From NCBI GenBank assembly GCA_003499955.1, contig DNRP01000033.1, forward strand, positions 695 through 15,931: a stretch of 15,237 bases of DNA, in the 5' to 3' direction. Source of the DNA: Cyanobacteria bacterium UBA9971 (lineage in GTDB: Bacteria; Cyanobacteriota; Vampirovibrionia; Gastranaerophilales; UBA9971). Positions 12,983 to 15,237 of the stretch are shown piece after piece. The notes beneath the pieces were generated by a model, which made no database searches, was not told the DNA's origin, and worked only from the letters and a program-made list of their open reading frames with translations. The stretch's first letter is position 1. Each line of letters starts with the position of its first letter. The position numbers were made by a program, and so were the translations under genes.

Positions 12983-14908
12983 ATGGAGTTTTTTGTCGAA
13001 AATGCCGGTTTAATCGCATTATTACCCTTATGGGTTTTTCTGATTATTATATTTGGTCAAAATTTATTTGTTTATGAAAACAAAAAATTTACATTGTGGC
13101 TTACTATTTCAAGTACTTTTATTGGACTTATTTGCTCAAGTTTTATATTAGCGTGGACTTTTGACAATACCACTCCTTATGTTCAGAATTTTAACTGGCT
13201 GGAAGCGGGTAATATCAAATTATCTGTCGGAATTATTGTAGACAGACTTGCTGCAATGATGCTTATGGTTGTTACAAGCGTAAGTTTGCTTATTCAAATA
13301 TATTCCCACGAATACATGAACAAAGATGAAGGATACCACAGGTTTTTCGCTTATCTAAACCTGTTTAATTTTTCGATGCTCGGATTAGTTTTAAGCTCAA
13401 ATCTTTTCCAAACCTATATTTTCTGGGAACTCGTAGGGGTATCCAGTTATTTGCTTATCGGTTTCTGGTTCAAAAGACCTTCAGCAGCGGCTGCTGCGAC
13501 TAAAGCTTTTATTATGAACAGAATTGGCGATTGCGGATTACTTATCGGGATTTTAATGTTTTTGTATTTCTCAATCGGTTGGTGGGCTAGTAATAGCGAT
13601 ATTTTTCTGAGTTTTACAGCTATGCCTGATGCGGCAAAATATGTTTTTGATTCTACAAATCCGTTCTTGTATACGGTTATTGCTCTTTTAATATTTCTCG
13701 GCCCGGTGGCAAAAAGTGCGCAGTTTCCGCTGCATACCTGGCTTCCTGATGCAATGGAAGGTCCAACTCCGATTAGCGCTTTAATCCACGCTGCTACAAT
13801 GGTTGCAGCGGGTGTTTATTTGATAGCAAGAGTGTATCCTATTTTTGAACTTTCGCATGACGCTATGACTGTTATTGCTTGGACGGGTGCAATTACCGCA
13901 TTAATGGCTGCTACAATTGCTATAACACAGCAGGATATTAAAAAAGCCTTAGCATATTCAACTTGCAGCCAACTCGGATTTATGGTAATGGCAATGGGTG
14001 CAGGAGCTTATACTGCCGGACTTTTCCATCTTATGACTCACGCGTATTTTAAAGCTATGTTGTTTCTCTGTTCGGGCGCTGTAATTCATGGACTGAACGA
14101 CCAGCAGGACATGAAATACATGGGCGGCTTGAGAAAACACATGCCGGCTGTCGCATATACTTATTTGATTGGATGTTTGGCAATTTCAGGAATTTTTCTG
14201 AGCGGATTCTGGTCAAAAGAAGAAATTTTTACAGGGCTTCTTGAGCATAATCAGATAGTTTTACTTGTAATTGCAATGGCTGTTGCCGGTATGACTGCTT
14301 TTTATATGTTCAGAACTTATTTCCTTACTTTTGAAGGCGAATATAGAGGGCATGAACATCCTCACAATGCTTCAAAGACAATCACTTTACCGTTGATAAT
14401 TCTTGCAATTCCTTCTGCGATAATTGGTTTTGCGCTTTGCGGAAAGTTCGGATTGCCGTCATTTGACGCTTTTATGAGAGTAACAGAAGAAACAGTTTCT
14501 CATAACGAAAGTTTATTAATCCCTGCGGTATCTTTAATAGTTTCATTGTTGGGTGTCGGGCTTGCAATGGTCTTATATGTAGAAAAATACAGGAACATGC
14601 TTAAAATAAATCTGGACAACTTTATACAGAAAATCAAACCTGTTTATGATTTTTCCGCAAACCTCTGGTACATCAATAAAACTTATTATAAGTTTATTGA
14701 TTATGTTGTTTTGCCTGTTTCTGAATTTATGTCAGCATTTGATAAGTTTATTGTCGATGGAATCGTAAATCTGGCGGCACTCTGGGTGCATTTTTGCGGT
14801 TGGATACTCAGACTGTTCCAGACTGGAAATGTTCAAACATACGCTACAATTCTCTTTGGGGGGTTGATATTTTTAACATTCGTATTTACTATTTACTGGT
14901 TGTTATAA
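12983..14908 (+). CDS. nuoL: Complex I antiporter-like subunit NuoL
   Basis: NuoL (ND5 type, NdhF in cyanobacteria) is the distal Mrp-antiporter-like proton pump subunit, with a long lateral helix that braces the membrane arm. The 641-residue length is normal. Key residues are seen: the helix-5 glutamate E149 in FWELVGVSSYLLIGFW, lysine K244 in GPVAKSAQFPLHTWLPDAMEGPTPISALIHAATMVAAG (241-277) with H269, and STCSQLGFMVMAMG further on. After about 500 comes a hydrophobic helix, then a polar amphipathic stretch (about 540-600) that should be the lateral helix, and a last membrane segment at 619-641. AGGAGTG seven to eleven bases upstream supports the ATG at 12983. nuoM follows after 12 bp. Confidence 0.96.
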   Translation: MEFFVENAGLIALLPLWVFLIIIFGQNLFVYENKKFTLWLTISSTFIGLICSSFILAWTFDNTTPYVQNFNWLEAGNIKLSVGIIVDRLAAMMLMVVTSVSLLIQIYSHEYMNKDEGYHRFFAYLNLFNFSMLGLVLSSNLFQTYIFWELVGVSSYLLIGFWFKRPSAAAAATKAFIMNRIGDCGLLIGILMFLYFSIGWWASNSDIFLSFTAMPDAAKYVFDSTNPFLYTVIALLIFLGPVAKSAQFPLHTWLPDAMEGPTPISALIHAATMVAAGVYLIARVYPIFELSHDAMTVIAWTGAITALMAATIAITQQDIKKALAYSTCSQLGFMVMAMGAGAYTAGLFHLMTHAYFKAMLFLCSGAVIHGLNDQQDMKYMGGLRKHMPAVAYTYLIGCLAISGIFLSGFWSKEEIFTGLLEHNQIVLLVIAMAVAGMTAFYMFRTYFLTFEGEYRGHEHPHNASKTITLPLIILAIPSAIIGFALCGKFGLPSFDAFMRVTEETVSHNESLLIPAVSLIVSLLGVGLAMVLYVEKYRNMLKINLDNFIQKIKPVYDFSANLWYINKTYYKFIDYVVLPVSEFMSAFDKFIVDGIVNLAALWVHFCGWILRLFQTGNVQTYATILFGGLIFLTFVFTIYWLL

Positions 14909-14920
14909 GAAAGGTTAGTG

Positions 14921-15237
14921 ATGTCTTTAATATTACTGGTTTTACTGCCAATTATAGGCGCAATAATTATATTTGGTCCGTGGTTTCCACAGAATGAAGT
15001 AAAAATAAGAAGATTTGCCAAAGGTTGGGCAGGGCTGGTTTTTATATATTCATTGTTTTTTATAGCGTTTTTTAATCCGTCACAGACGGGATTTCAATTT
15101 GAAAATATATTAAAACTTCCAGGCGGTAAAGATTGGATCGCTCCATTAGGAATAGATTTTGCGTTCGGAGTTGACGGAATATCTATTACGTTGCTTGTTT
15201 TAACAACTTTTTTGGTTCTAATTTCCCTTATCGCAAG
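14921..15237 (+). CDS. nuoM: Complex I antiporter-like subunit NuoM, N-terminal part
   Basis: The frame begins MSLILLVLLPIIGAIIIFG at 14921, after AAGG, and runs open to the window end, giving about 105 residues. This is the N-terminus of the ND4-type subunit (NdhD in cyanobacteria): a first membrane helix with an early proline, a polar segment, a second helix, and then DWIAPLGIDFAFGVDGISITLLVLTTFL, which contains the family pattern 'GVDGIS..L..LT'. The remainder, including the pump lysine and glutamate, lies outside the window. Position right after nuoL agrees with the usual order L-M-(N). Confidence 0.92.
   Translation, partial: MSLILLVLLPIIGAIIIFGPWFPQNEVKIRRFAKGWAGLVFIYSLFFIAFFNPSQTGFQFENILKLPGGKDWIAPLGIDFAFGVDGISITLLVLTTFLVLISLIA

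Noticed and set aside
14794..14997. 67-codon + strand frame across the nuoL-nuoM junction
   Set aside because: It is out of frame with nuoL and nuoM, both well supported; no independent ribosome binding site.

Overview
This AT-rich bacterial window falls into three parts. Complex I without visible NuoE, F or G in the cluster, good Shine-Dalgarno sites, and small lineage-specific proteins (one with a PSFTG-type N-terminus) would fit a non-photosynthetic relative of Cyanobacteria (Vampirovibrionia/Melainabacteria-like) or a neighbouring phylum. This placement is an inference from gene style only and is of low confidence.

Left part (1-2340): a stand-alone NuoE-like [2Fe-2S] thioredoxin-fold protein on the + strand converges, with a 17-bp overlap, on engB (ribosome-biogenesis GTPase) on the - strand. 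engB itself overlaps the end of a small unknown gene. An AT-rich divergent intergenic region carries a perfect 13-bp inverted repeat. It precedes a small, strongly Shine-Dalgarno-led gene of unknown function that ends in a good intrinsic terminator.

Middle part (2341-7305): a structured leader precedes a + strand operon of a large exported TPR-repeat protein, a single-pass membrane protein with a conserved but unnamed C-terminal domain, and a tRNA-dihydrouridine synthase. Converging on it with one base between the stop codons is a - strand gene for a putative HExxH zinc metallopeptidase resembling the anthrax-lethal-factor/Pro-Pro-endopeptidase type.

Right part (7306-15237): a hairpin-containing leader and the operon nuoA-B-C-D-H-I-J-K-L-M (M cut by the window end), encoding proton-pumping NADH:quinone oxidoreductase-type complex I. 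NuoB, C, D and I form the quinone-reducing arm and A, H, J, K, L, M the membrane arm. No NADH-oxidising module (NuoE, F, G) lies in this cluster, so the complex may take electrons from ferredoxin or from separately encoded partners; the distant NuoE-like protein is one candidate.

The most unusual points are a four-cysteine cluster in the C-terminal part of NuoD, a dispersed palindromic repeat that supplies the last codons and the stop of nuoB, and a second, longer copy of the same repeat between nuoD and nuoH, so that nuoC-nuoD are bracketed by direct copies. The structured leader ahead of the TPR gene and the metallopeptidase also deserve a second look. I see no CRISPR array, tRNA, rRNA or transposase gene.
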